Part shown: piece by piece, positions 17,226 through 26,050 of the stretch
Numbering within the stretch: position 1 is the stretch's first letter
Layout of the letters: every line of letters begins with the position of its first letter
Assembly: GCA_946481275.1 (NCBI GenBank)
Contig: CAMLMV010000046.1
Span: forward strand, 1 to 52,738
Length of the DNA: 52,738 nt
Reading direction: 5' to 3'
From: an uncultured Massilia sp.
GTDB lineage: Bacteria > Pseudomonadota > Gammaproteobacteria > Burkholderiales > Burkholderiaceae
Translations under genes and position numbers: made by a program
Notes under the pieces: model-generated
Told to the model about the DNA's origin: nothing
Databases searched by the model: none
The model's input: the letters and a program-made list of their open reading frames with translations, nothing else

Positions 17226-20006
17226 TCAGCGCAGCAGTTTCAGTCCCGGCGGCAGCGCATCGCCGAACATGCGCGTGCTGCTTTCCTGGTCCAGTTCGAC
17301 GACGTCGCGCACCTGCGCGGACCAGCTGGCCGGCGCCCCCGCGGACGCGAGCTTCAGCAGCACTTGCGCCCGCAGGTCGTCGTCGATGTCGCGCGTGCGG
17401 TCGCCCGTCCTGCGCGCGAGGTGGGCGGCGGCGAAGCCGGCCGGTTCGATCCGTTTCCAGTCCAGCTGCATGAGTGCCGTGAGCCAGCGACCCGCAGCCT
17501 CCGGCGGCGCCACTTCGTGCGCACTGCCGTGCAGCGGTGTCCGTGCGCCCACGCGCGCGAGCGCCCACAGGTAGCGTGCGTACGTGGCCGCCGCCTTCGC
17601 ATCGGGCTTGGGCGTGACGGGGATGCCCATGATGCGGCCCACCATCCAGTCCCCGATCTCGGCCTTGTACGCGGCCGGGATGCGTTCCAGCGACGCGCCC
17701 AGGCGCAGCATGTCGTCCTCGCTGCCGTCGACGAGCGTGGCGGGACGCTTCGCGCGGTCGCCCGGGTCGGCCTGCAGGTTGAACGCGAAGTCGTCGAGCA
17801 GGCGCAGCTGCGCTTCCGTCGAGAGTCCCCCTGCCACGCGCCGCCACAAGGTCCACCATTCGGCGCGCACCTGGGTGTCCTTGACGTATTGCGCGCCGGC
17901 CGGGAACAGGGCCCACAACTGCTGGATGCGCCAGTCGTCGAGCGGATCGCCGAAGCCGGGCCGCAGGCACCAGCCGGCCAGGTTCAGCCACACGCGTTCG
18001 TGCTCGGCCGAGCGGCGCCGGCCTTTCGCGCGTTCCATCAGGGCGTCGAACAGGCGGCGCAGCAGGGGCGTCTCCCACCGTTCGCGGCCGCCCAGCACGT
18101 GCTCGAGCGCGCCGCGCAGCTGGCGCACTTCGCGCGCCTCCACCTGCTGGTTGCGCGCGCCGAAGATGCGGTCGATGCGCCTGATGGCTTCGTCGATCCG
18201 TGGATGCACGAATTCCGGCACCTCTTCTTCGCCGCGCAGCTGGAATTCGAGGCGCCAGCGCTGGCCGCTGCCATCCTCGGCCACGCAGAACATCTCCAGC
18301 GTGCCCAGCTCGGACAGCGCGGCCGCCAGTTGCACGGGAATCGACGCCGTCTTCGCATCCTGCGCGTGCAGCACGGTGGCGATCGCGGGCAGGCGCACGA
18401 CGTCGGCGGGATCGAGGTCGACGAGATCGCCCGCCGCGGCCGTATCGGCGATGGCGGACACGAGGTGGAAGCGCACGGGCCGTCCCACGCGCAGCGCAAA
18501 GCTGCGTTCGGCCAGCGTGATCTCTGCGCCGGCGCGGGCGCCGCGCGGCAGTACGCAGACCGCGCGCAGACGTTCGCCTTCTTCCAGGATCAGGTAGTAG
18601 CTGCGCGCCGAGCCGCTTTCGATGGCGGGCGCGAGCCCCGCCCGCGCGAGCGAATACGCGACGGCGCCGCGCGCGACGGCGACGTCCGGATCCGCATTGT
18701 GCAGCACGCGGATGGAGTCTCTGCGCCACGCGGACAGCACGTCGGCCAGCCGCCGCGCCAGCGCTTCTCCGCGGAACACGCCGCCGTTCAGCAGCAGCGT
18801 ATCGGGGACGGGCAGGCGGCCGTCATCTTTCATGCCCAGCGCTTCGCGCGCCGCCTGCGCGTGCTGGCGCAGGAAGCCCGCCAGATGGCGCGTGATGGCC
18901 GGGTCGCTCGCATACGGCAGGCCGAATTCGACGATGCCGGCGCGGGCGCGCTGCGGCCCTTCCTGCGTGTCGTTAAAAGGGAAAAAACCGTCCAGCACGA
19001 TGCGTTCGACGTCGGCCTTCGCGATCGCCGCCGAGCGGCTGGCGCCGATGAGGCGCGAGCCGCTGCCCAGCAGGGTGACGGTCGTTTCATCCGGCGCGTC
19101 CGGCGCGAGCAACTGCTCCTTCGCGGCGCGGCACCGTTCCGTCAGTTGCGCGAGCCGGCCGGCCGACAGGCGCTGGCTTTCGCCCAGGCGCGATTCGGCC
19201 AGGTGGGCCAGGGCGAGGTCCATGTTGTCGCCGCCGAGGATCAGGTGGTTGCCCACGCCGATGCGCGACAAGGATGGTTCACCGTCCTTCAGTTCGACTT
19301 TGACGAGCGTGAAGTCGGTGGTGCCGCCGCCCACGTCGGCCACGAGCACGAGCTTCGCATCCGCGAGGTCGGCGGAGAGGGTCGTCCGATGGCGCTGCAG
19401 CCAGTCGTACAGCGCGGCCTGCGGTTCTTCGAGCAGGCGCACGTCCGGCAGGCCGGCGAGACGCGCCGCTTCCAGCGTCAGGGCACGCGCGCCTTCGTCG
19501 AACGAAGCGGGGATCGTGAGGACGATCTGCTGCCGTTCCAGCGGCCTTGCGGGGTACTGCGTATTCCATGCCGCGCGCAAATGCGCCAGATAGCTGGCGC
19601 TGGCGGCCAGCGGCGACACTTTCGGCACGTCGTCCGGCGCGCCCCACGGCAGGATGGGCGCGGTGCGGTCCACGCCGGGATGCGACAGCCAGCTTTTCGC
19701 GGAGGCGACCAGCCGCCCCGGCGACGCCGCGCCCAGGCTCCTTGCGAGACGCCCGATGGCAACGCGATCCACGCCGCCGACGTCCGGCTGCGACCAGGGC
19801 AACTGCAGCGCATCCGCCGCCAGTTCGCCTTCGAGCGGATGGTAGCGGCTCGACGGCAGCAGCGGCGCCATGCCCACTTCGCCCGGTGCCACCAGTTGCG
19901 TGATGGCGAAGGTGGCGACCTGTTCGGACCCGGCGTCGGCATGGGCCAGCACCGTATTGGTGGTGCCGAGGTCGATGCCGACGAGGGCTGCTGGCGTGCG
20001 GGTCAC
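17226..20006 (-). CDS. Hsp70-family protein with DUF3731-type C-terminus
   Basis: 926 aa, much longer than DnaK (about 640). The N-terminal ATPase has phosphate-1 GIDLGTTNTVLA, the phosphate-2 region VADVGGGTTDFTLV and an adenosine loop LLNGGVFRGEALARRL. The canonical substrate-binding domain is replaced by a long helical region (about 600-926) that I take for DUF3731. It is the last gene of an operon: its start overlaps the stop of the preceding Hsp70 gene (ATGA, 20003-20006). The cluster DUF2760-Hsp70-Hsp70/DUF3731 recurs in proteobacteria; its client is not known to me. No grpE or dnaJ is adjacent. Confidence 0.85.
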   Translation of the reverse strand: MTRTPAALVGIDLGTTNTVLAHADAGSEQVATFAITQLVAPGEVGMAPLLPSSRYHPLEGELAADALQLPWSQPDVGGVDRVAIGRLARSLGAASPGRLVASAKSWLSHPGVDRTAPILPWGAPDDVPKVSPLAASASYLAHLRAAWNTQYPARPLERQQIVLTIPASFDEGARALTLEAARLAGLPDVRLLEEPQAALYDWLQRHRTTLSADLADAKLVLVADVGGGTTDFTLVKVELKDGEPSLSRIGVGNHLILGGDNMDLALAHLAESRLGESQRLSAGRLAQLTERCRAAKEQLLAPDAPDETTVTLLGSGSRLIGASRSAAIAKADVERIVLDGFFPFNDTQEGPQRARAGIVEFGLPYASDPAITRHLAGFLRQHAQAAREALGMKDDGRLPVPDTLLLNGGVFRGEALARRLADVLSAWRRDSIRVLHNADPDVAVARGAVAYSLARAGLAPAIESGSARSYYLILEEGERLRAVCVLPRGARAGAEITLAERSFALRVGRPVRFHLVSAIADTAAAGDLVDLDPADVVRLPAIATVLHAQDAKTASIPVQLAAALSELGTLEMFCVAEDGSGQRWRLEFQLRGEEEVPEFVHPRIDEAIRRIDRIFGARNQQVEAREVRQLRGALEHVLGGRERWETPLLRRLFDALMERAKGRRRSAEHERVWLNLAGWCLRPGFGDPLDDWRIQQLWALFPAGAQYVKDTQVRAEWWTLWRRVAGGLSTEAQLRLLDDFAFNLQADPGDRAKRPATLVDGSEDDMLRLGASLERIPAAYKAEIGDWMVGRIMGIPVTPKPDAKAAATYARYLWALARVGARTPLHGSAHEVAPPEAAGRWLTALMQLDWKRIEPAGFAAAHLARRTGDRTRDIDDDLRAQVLLKLASAGAPASWSAQVRDVVELDQESSTRMFGDALPPGLKLLR

Positions 20007-21862
20007 TGCTCGGTGCTGCGGACGTCGAACTCGACCTTCCAGCGCTGGCCTTCACGGGCCACGGCCACCAGTTCCAGCGTGCCCGCTTCCGTCGCGACGG
20101 CATGCAGTTTCACCTGCACGACGTCGCCCGGCGTGCGGCCTTCCGCCGGCAGGGTCGCCTGGATCTCGTTCAATTCCTGCAGCTCGTCCGGGCTCCACGA
20201 CTCCAGCACGGTGCCGATCTGGTCCTGGCGGCGCACGGTGGAGCCGAAGAAGCGGAAGTGCACGGGCTCGCCCACGACGAGGCCGAATTCCTGGCCCGGC
20301 AGTTCCAGCTCGCTGCCTTCTTCCATGCCGAACGGCGCCACGCACAGCGCTTCCAGCGGCGGCTCGAAGCCGGGGATCGCGGGCATGGCCGACTCGACGC
20401 CGACATAGTACGAGCGGGCCGTGCCGCCGCGGATGCGCACGCCGCCGCCGCGGCGCGCATAGCCGTAGTAGGCGGCGCCGCGCGCGACGGCCAGATCCAG
20501 GTCCGCGCCTTCCAGCATGCGGGCCGGTTCCGCGCCTTCCATGTACAGCCAGTCGTTGATGGTGTCCATCACGCGCTTGGCGAGGATGTCGGACTTGAAC
20601 ACGCCGCCGTTGAACAGCACGGCGCTCGGGTGCAGGAAGGTGTGCTCGGCATTCACCTTGCCGTTGAAGCCTTCCAGCTCCGCCGTCGCACCGGCCTGGC
20701 GGCCGAGGAAGGCAGCGAGGTGGCGCGTGATGGCGGCGTCCTGCGCATACGGCAGGCCCACTTGCGTCAGGCCCGCGCGGGTGCGCACGGCCGGGCGCGC
20801 GGAGGCTTCCACGCGCGGGAAGAAGCCGTCCGTGATGAACGTGGTGACTTCGTCGCGCGTGAGCTCCGTGCGGATCGAACCGCCGATCAGCTTCGAGCCG
20901 CGGCTCGGCACGACGATGGGCCACGTGGTCGCGTTGGCGTCCGCCAGCAGGTGTTCCTTGGCGCCGCGGCAGGCATAGGTGAGGGCGCGCATCTGCCACG
21001 CGTCCAGCTGCGTGCCGTTCGCCTGGAGCTTGCGCGCGACGAGGTGGGCCAGCGCGAGGTCCATGTTGTCGCCGCCCAGCAGGATGTGGTCGCCGACGGC
21101 GACACGGTGCGGTTCCAGGTTGCCGTCGCGTTCGAGGATGGCGATCAGCGAAAAGTCGCTCGTGCCGCCGCCGACGTCCACGACCAGCACGATGTCGCCC
21201 GCTTTCACTTGCTTGCGCCAGCCGCCGCCGCTGCCTTCGATCCAGCTGTACAGCGCGGCCTGCGGTTCTTCCAGCAGGGTGGGGTTGCTGTAGCCGGCGC
21301 TCTTTGCGGCTTCCGCCGTCAGTTCGCGCGCGGCCGGGTCGAACGAGGCCGGGATCGTCACGGTGACGGCTTGCCGTTCGAACGGCGCGTCCGGATGCGT
21401 GGCGTTCCACGCGGCTTTCAGGTGCTCGAGGTAGCGGGTCGATGCGGCCAGCGGCGACACGCGCTCGACTTCTTCCGGCGCATCGGTCGGCAGGATGGCG
21501 GCGCGGCGGTCCACGCTCGGGTGGCTCAGCCAGCTCTTCGCCGACGACACGAGGCGGATCGGCGTGCCGGCGCCGCGCGCGCGGGCCATCTCGCCCACGA
21601 CGGGTGCGGCCTGGCCGTTCGTCCACGGCAGCGCCAGTTCGCCCGGCGCCAGTTCGTCCGGGTGCGGCAGGTACAGGAACGAGGGCAGTAGCGGCAGCGC
21701 CTCGACGGTGCCCGGCGCGCTCAGCTGCGGGATGCCCAGCACGCCCTGGTCGGCCTTTTCGCCGTCGCTGGCCTGCAGGTCGACGTACGACAGCGCGCTG
21801 TGCGTCGTGCCGAGGTCGATGCCGATGGCGTAGCGGGCGTCGTTGGTTTGAATCTCGCTCAC
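20003..21862 (-). CDS. Hsp70-family chaperone-like ATPase
   Basis: 619 aa. The actin-like ATPase domain shows GIDLGTTHSALSYVD, VVDVGGGTSDFSLI and LFNGGVFKSDILAKRV. The C-terminal part is a shortened beta-type substrate domain ending VKLHAVATEAGTLELVAVAREGQRWKVEFDVR. It overlaps both neighbours by ATGA (20003-20006 downstream, 21859-21862 upstream), so the three proteins are made in a coupled, near-equimolar way. Two different Hsp70s in one operon suggest a hetero-assembly; this is inference. Confidence 0.88.
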   Translation of the reverse strand: MSEIQTNDARYAIGIDLGTTHSALSYVDLQASDGEKADQGVLGIPQLSAPGTVEALPLLPSFLYLPHPDELAPGELALPWTNGQAAPVVGEMARARGAGTPIRLVSSAKSWLSHPSVDRRAAILPTDAPEEVERVSPLAASTRYLEHLKAAWNATHPDAPFERQAVTVTIPASFDPAARELTAEAAKSAGYSNPTLLEEPQAALYSWIEGSGGGWRKQVKAGDIVLVVDVGGGTSDFSLIAILERDGNLEPHRVAVGDHILLGGDNMDLALAHLVARKLQANGTQLDAWQMRALTYACRGAKEHLLADANATTWPIVVPSRGSKLIGGSIRTELTRDEVTTFITDGFFPRVEASARPAVRTRAGLTQVGLPYAQDAAITRHLAAFLGRQAGATAELEGFNGKVNAEHTFLHPSAVLFNGGVFKSDILAKRVMDTINDWLYMEGAEPARMLEGADLDLAVARGAAYYGYARRGGGVRIRGGTARSYYVGVESAMPAIPGFEPPLEALCVAPFGMEEGSELELPGQEFGLVVGEPVHFRFFGSTVRRQDQIGTVLESWSPDELQELNEIQATLPAEGRTPGDVVQVKLHAVATEAGTLELVAVAREGQRWKVEFDVRSTEQ

Positions 21863-22443
21863 AGTTCCACCTCCGCCGGGGCGATGACGCTGGCGTCGTG
21901 TTTATCCGCCAGCTGCGGCAGGCGCACGTCGCGGGCGCGCCAGCCGCGATGCGACAGGGTGCCCGTGAACGGGGCCTTGCCGACGACGTTGCCGGTCAGG
22001 CGCACGCTGGCGGCGTCGAAGCCTTCCGGCAGCGTGATGCGCGTGCCTTCCAGCTCGCCGCGCACGGGCTCGATGGTGAAGTGCTCGCGCAGCACGCGCG
22101 CGCAGCCTTCGTGGACGAGGCGGGCGGCGGCGCCGATGTCGGCGTCCGCGTAGACCGTGATGTTCTCGTTGGCGAAGTCGATCAGGCGCGCTTCGCGTTG
22201 CAGCAGGCCCAGCAGCTGCAGGGCGGCGTCCGGCGTGGCGATGCGCAGCGGGGCCGGTGCCGGGGCAGGAGCCGGCTTCGGTTCGGGCGCCGGGGCGGGC
22301 GCGGGAGCAGGTGCGGCGATCGGGCCGACCTGGTCGTCGCGCACGCGCGCGGCGAACTCGGCGTCGCCCAGGGTCTTGAAGAAGGCGCCGAAGGCAAGGG
22401 ACAGCCGGCTCCAGAAGGATGGCAGGTTGGTCGGTTGGCTCAT
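21859..22443 (-). CDS. DUF2760 protein
   Basis: 194 aa. A short amphipathic N-terminus (FWSRLSLAFGAFFKTLGDAEFAARV) is followed by a Pro-Ala linker (about 35-60). The rest forms the DUF2760 domain (ATPDAALQLLGLLQREARLIDFANENITVYADADIGAAARLVHEGCARVLREHFTIEPVR, quoted in part). No membrane helix. Always found next to Hsp70 genes as far as I recall, and here coupled to one by an ATGA overlap. It may be the dedicated co-chaperone or scaffold. Confidence 0.8.
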   Translation of the reverse strand: MSQPTNLPSFWSRLSLAFGAFFKTLGDAEFAARVRDDQVGPIAAPAPAPAPAPEPKPAPAPAPAPLRIATPDAALQLLGLLQREARLIDFANENITVYADADIGAAARLVHEGCARVLREHFTIEPVRGELEGTRITLPEGFDAASVRLTGNVVGKAPFTGTLSHRGWRARDVRLPQLADKHDASVIAPAEVEL

Positions 22444-22491
22444 GTTCTTGTGGTGTCTGGTGCGTGGTTCAGAAAGGGCGCATGATACCAG

Positions 22492-22929
22492 TTAGACAGC
22501 ATCCGCCGCCGGATCCTCTGTCGTGCTACCCGCCAGCAGCGCGCGTGCATACACGTCGAAATCGTCCAGGCCCCGCTTGATGATGGTCACCAGCGCGGGC
22601 AGCGGCGCGGCCTGGTGATCCCATTCGGCGCGGCAGAATTCGCCCGTGCGCTTGAGGTCTTCGGCCAATGCCGGCTCGATCCAGCCGTGATCCGCCAGCA
22701 GGGTGATGACCTCGCGCTCGTCGTGGGCCGGACCCAGGCCGCGGTCGGCCAGCACATAATCTCCCATCTCGACGGCCGCTTCCCATGCGCGGATCACGTT
22801 CAACGTGGCCGCGTCCTGGCGCGTGATGTCGCCGACGAAGGTGGTGGGATCTTTCTCGTATTCGTCGCGGGCACGCTTGCAGCAGCGCTCGATGGTGCCC
22901 GTCTTGCTGACCAGCAGGTCGTTGTCCAT
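22492..22929 (-). CDS. HepT-like ribonuclease (DUF86), without its MntA partner
   Basis: 145 aa from ATG 22929 (AGGGAAA upstream). The all-alpha HEPN/HepT pattern is clear: LLVSKTGTIERCCKRARDEY, DITRQDAATLNVIRAWEAAVEMGDYVLA, then LKRTGEFCRAEWDHQ, whose R-x4-H fits the HEPN ribonuclease motif (usually RNxxxH). HepT toxins are normally paired with an MntA nucleotidyltransferase antitoxin; none is visible on either side. It lies 48 bp before DUF2760 on the same strand and may head the Hsp70 operon. Intact RNase activity is uncertain because the Asn after Arg is missing. Confidence 0.75.
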   Translation of the reverse strand: MDNDLLVSKTGTIERCCKRARDEYEKDPTTFVGDITRQDAATLNVIRAWEAAVEMGDYVLADRGLGPAHDEREVITLLADHGWIEPALAEDLKRTGEFCRAEWDHQAAPLPALVTIIKRGLDDFDVYARALLAGSTTEDPAADAV

Positions 22930-22975
22930 GTTTCCCTCGCTGCGGGACGTGGAGGGTCCCGCTTCAAGGTATAAG

Positions 22976-23020
22976 TTACAACAAGAACAACAGAGCCGCC
23001 GCACAAGTGGCGCCGGCGCT
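22976..23020. repeat. copy A of a 45-bp repeat (duplicated antiporter 3' end)
   Basis: This stretch (ACAACAAGAACAACA...CGCACAAGTGG...) matches 24785-24828, the last codons of the Na+/H+ antiporter gene, at about 40 of 45 positions. Here it is non-coding, between the MCP stop and the hepT-like gene. The MCP gene is thus bracketed by a direct repeat. Confidence 0.7.
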
Positions 23021-24585
23021 CAGGCATGCAAGCGGAAATTGCGCACCGCCCCATTCAGTGCCTCGGTCTGCTCCTGCAGCGACGCCGCTGCGCTCGCGGC
23101 CTCCTCGACCAGCGCCGCGTTCTGCTCGGCGACGGATTCCATCTGTCCGATGCTGGCGTGGACTTGCAGGATGTCGGCACTCTGCTCGCGGCTGGCCGTG
23201 CTGATGCGGGCGATGAGGTCGCTTACCTGGCGCACGCTGCCGACCACGTCGCTCATCGTGCTGCCGGCCTGTCCCACCATGTGGCTGCCTGCCTGCATGC
23301 GCTCGACCGACTCGTCGATCAGGGCCTTGATCTCTCTCGCGGCCGCGGCCGAACGCTGGGCCAGCGTGCGCACCTCGCCGGCGACGACGGCAAAGCCCCG
23401 TCCCTGTTCGCCGGCGCGCGCCGCCTCGACGGCCGCGTTGAGCGCGAGGATATTGGTCTGGAATGCGATGCCGTCGATGACGCCGATGATGTCCACGATG
23501 CGCGCGGACGAGGAATTGATCAGCTCCATCGTGCGCACCACGTCGTCGACCGCGCTGCCGCCGCTCGCCGCGACGGTCGACGTGCGCAGCGCCAGCTGGT
23601 TGGCTTCTTCGGCCGCCGAGGCGTTGGATTGCACGGTCACCGTCAGCGCGGCCATCACGCGGCTCACCTGCTCCAGCGAGGCGGTCTGGCGCTCGGTGCG
23701 TTCGGCCAGGTCGCGATTGCCCGCCGAGATCTGGGTCGTGCCGGCCGACAGGTTGTCCGCCGCGTCCTTGATGCCGCCCACCATGCCGGCCAGCGTGCCG
23801 TGCATCGTGCGGATCGAGGCCAGCAGGCTGTCGCCCGCCTTGTCCACGTCCTCCACCTCGACCTCGATGTCGAGGCGTCCCGCCGCGACCTGCCGGCAGA
23901 TCTCGGCCGCGTAGTCGGGATCGCCGCCAAGGCGCCGCCGCACGGTTTTCAGGATGAACCAGGCCACGGCCAGGCTGGTGCCGAGCGAGGTCGCCAGCAC
24001 GGCCAGCATCACCAGCTGCGCATGGTCGATGCGGCGCGCGGCCGCCGTCTCGTCGGCATCGCCGCGTGCCGTCGCAAGTTTCACGACCTGGTCGATGGCC
24101 TTGCGGTGCTGGTCATACAAGCCGTTCAGGTCGCGCATGATGGCCGCCACCTGGTCCCCGTCGCCGCCCGCCAGCGCCGGCACCAGCTTCCTGAACGCGA
24201 GATCGTAGAAGGCCTGCGCCGGCGCATACGCCTGTGCCAGCATGAAGTCGCCCAGCTCGGGATCGAGCCCGGCGGCCTTCCAGTAGCGGTGGCGTGTCTC
24301 GTAGTCGTCCCGCAAGGCTTTCAGGCGCTCGACCAGGGCGGTGCGCTGGTCTTGTCCGGCCTGCGCGAGCTGCAGCGTGACCAGGTAGGATTCGATGATG
24401 TATTCGGGCGGCGGCAGCACGTCCGCCACCAGGTCCTTGTTCTGGACGATGTGGTCGTACAAGGGCCCGCCGACCTTGAGGGTTCGCAACGTGTGGAAGG
24501 CCACGGTGCCGAAGATGGCGAAACCGATGAAAAACGTGGACAGCAAAACGCCGAACCGGCGTGTCAATGAGGATGCATTCTTCAA
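23020..24585 (-). CDS. methyl-accepting chemotaxis protein
   Basis: 521 aa. An N-terminal membrane helix (about 12-33) is followed by a helical periplasmic four-helix-bundle sensor (about 35-190), a second helix ([21 protein letters not shown]), a HAMP domain and the signalling hairpin. The hairpin tip is [23 protein letters not shown], and the helix [17 protein letters not shown] lies before it. It ends without a long tail or CheR pentapeptide. It should bind a small ligand and steer CheA. No che genes are nearby. The gene is flanked by duplicated antiporter sequence and has a 198-bp upstream gap (24586-24783) with no other gene. Confidence 0.92.
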   Translation of the reverse strand: MKNASSLTRRFGVLLSTFFIGFAIFGTVAFHTLRTLKVGGPLYDHIVQNKDLVADVLPPPEYIIESYLVTLQLAQAGQDQRTALVERLKALRDDYETRHRYWKAAGLDPELGDFMLAQAYAPAQAFYDLAFRKLVPALAGGDGDQVAAIMRDLNGLYDQHRKAIDQVVKLATARGDADETAAARRIDHAQLVMLAVLATSLGTSLAVAWFILKTVRRRLGGDPDYAAEICRQVAAGRLDIEVEVEDVDKAGDSLLASIRTMHGTLAGMVGGIKDAADNLSAGTTQISAGNRDLAERTERQTASLEQVSRVMAALTVTVQSNASAAEEANQLALRTSTVAASGGSAVDDVVRTMELINSSSARIVDIIGVIDGIAFQTNILALNAAVEAARAGEQGRGFAVVAGEVRTLAQRSAAAAREIKALIDESVERMQAGSHMVGQAGSTMSDVVGSVRQVSDLIARISTASREQSADILQVHASIGQMESVAEQNAALVEEAASAAASLQEQTEALNGAVRNFRLHA

Positions 24586-24783
24586 GGTCGACTTTCCGAT
24601 GCGTTGGCGGGATGGACGCAGTCGGAAAAGTAGAACACAGATATTTTGTCAACAAAAGGACGGCATTTCCCCCCTGTGCAATATTTGCGCGGGCTTGGTG
24701 CAAGGCATGGTGCAAGACGGAATGTTTGCACCGGATGGGTGCCGGCCCGATGATGCTGCGTTGTAAATACGCAACTTCCTGGC

Positions 24784-26037
24784 TCACAACAAGAACAACA
24801 CGGCCGCCGCACAAGTGGGCGCCAGCGCCCCCAGCAGCAGGCCCACGGCCCCGATCGACTCGTCGTTGAAGCCGCGCCGCAGCAGGGCGACGCCGGCCGG
24901 GTTCGGCGCGTTGGCGATGACGGTCAGGCCGCCGCCCGCCACCGCGCCCGCGACCAGCATGTACTTCGCCTGCTCGGACAGTCCGGCGATCAGCGAGCCG
25001 AGGTAGGTCAGCGCGGCGTTGTCCGTGATCGCGGTGAGGCCCAGCGCGCCGAAGAACAGGGCGGTGGGTTCGAGTCTCGCGACGATGGGCTGCAGCCACC
25101 ATTGCTGCATCCCGCCCAGCACGACGAGGCCGGCGAGGAAGAAGCCGACCAGCAGGCCTTCCTTCACGAGGAGCGGGTCCTGGTAGCGCGGGTAGGCCTG
25201 GGTGATGCCGAGGAACAGCAGAAAAATGCCGATGAACAGCACGGGATGGTGGGCCAGCAGCACGATCGCCGTCAGCACGCCCAGGTGGGTGAGCGTGACG
25301 AGAACCGGCATGCGCACGGGCGCCTCGCCCTCGATCGACACGTCGAACGGGCGCAGGTGCGGGCGCAGCAAATAGGTCACGACGCTGGCGTTGACCAGCA
25401 CGGCGATGGCGGCGCGCCAGCCGAAGTGCGCCAGCATGTGGACGCTGTCCCAGCCCCACGTCCCGGCCACCATCAGCACGGGCGGCGCGGCGTAGGACGT
25501 CAGGGTGCCGCCGATCGACACGTTGACGAACAGGACGCCCAGAGCCCCGTATTTCAGCCATTCCGGCATTCCGGGACGGAACACGGACGGGGCCAGCATC
25601 AGCGCGGCGATCGTCATCGCGGCCGGTTCCGTGATCAGGGAGCCGGCCAGCGGCACGAGCGCGAGGCCCAGCCACGTCTGCGCGACCTCCGTGCGCAGCG
25701 GCAGCAGCCGCGCGAGCAGGCGCACGAGCGCGCGCGCCGCTTCCAGCACGGGCCGCGACGCGGCCACCACCATCACGACGAACACGAATAGCGGCTCCGT
25801 GTAATGGCGCGATTCGGCGTAGTCGATGGCGGCGGCGCTGCCGTCGACGAAGGCCAGCGCGAGCATCAGCACGAAGGCCCAGAAGCCGAAGACGACTTCC
25901 ACCTCGCCGAGCAGGTGGAACAGGCCGGCGTGGCGCGGATGGCGGTGCGCCAGGCTTTCGAAGAGCCGGGTGGCGAACGTGTGCAGCAGGGCGAGCACGA
26001 ACAGGATCAGGGCGATCTTGTGCATGGTCGTGGTCAT
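24784..26037 (-). CDS. putative Na+/H+ antiporter
   Basis: 417 aa, 11-12 hydrophobic helices. The stretch LVPLAGSLITEPAAMTIAALMLAPSVF, then VNVSIGGTLTSYAAPPVLMVA and the C-terminal NAPNPAGVALLRRGFNDESIGA, are characteristic of the small Na_H_antiport_3 group related to the CitM/NhaD-type transporters. Cytoplasmic-membrane cation/proton exchange is inferred from the family. Its start lies 13 bp after the GH35 stop, so it is co-transcribed with that glycosidase and probably the quinone reductase. Its last 45 bp are duplicated at 22976. Confidence 0.8.
   Translation of the reverse strand: MTTTMHKIALILFVLALLHTFATRLFESLAHRHPRHAGLFHLLGEVEVVFGFWAFVLMLALAFVDGSAAAIDYAESRHYTEPLFVFVVMVVAASRPVLEAARALVRLLARLLPLRTEVAQTWLGLALVPLAGSLITEPAAMTIAALMLAPSVFRPGMPEWLKYGALGVLFVNVSIGGTLTSYAAPPVLMVAGTWGWDSVHMLAHFGWRAAIAVLVNASVVTYLLRPHLRPFDVSIEGEAPVRMPVLVTLTHLGVLTAIVLLAHHPVLFIGIFLLFLGITQAYPRYQDPLLVKEGLLVGFFLAGLVVLGGMQQWWLQPIVARLEPTALFFGALGLTAITDNAALTYLGSLIAGLSEQAKYMLVAGAVAGGGLTVIANAPNPAGVALLRRGFNDESIGAVGLLLGALAPTCAAAVLFLL
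24785..24828. repeat. copy B of the 45-bp repeat (inside the antiporter 3' end)
   Basis: Direct-repeat partner of 22976-23020, in the same orientation. It encodes the antiporter C-terminus (..LAPTCAAAVLFLL) and is presumably the original copy. Confidence 0.7.
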
Positions 26038-26050
26038 GGAACGGTTCCTT

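Noticed and set aside
17364..21691. Plus-strand open frames of 1014 and 529 codons opposite the Hsp70 genes
   Set aside because: Antisense shadows; Hsp70 ATPase signatures are on the minus strand.
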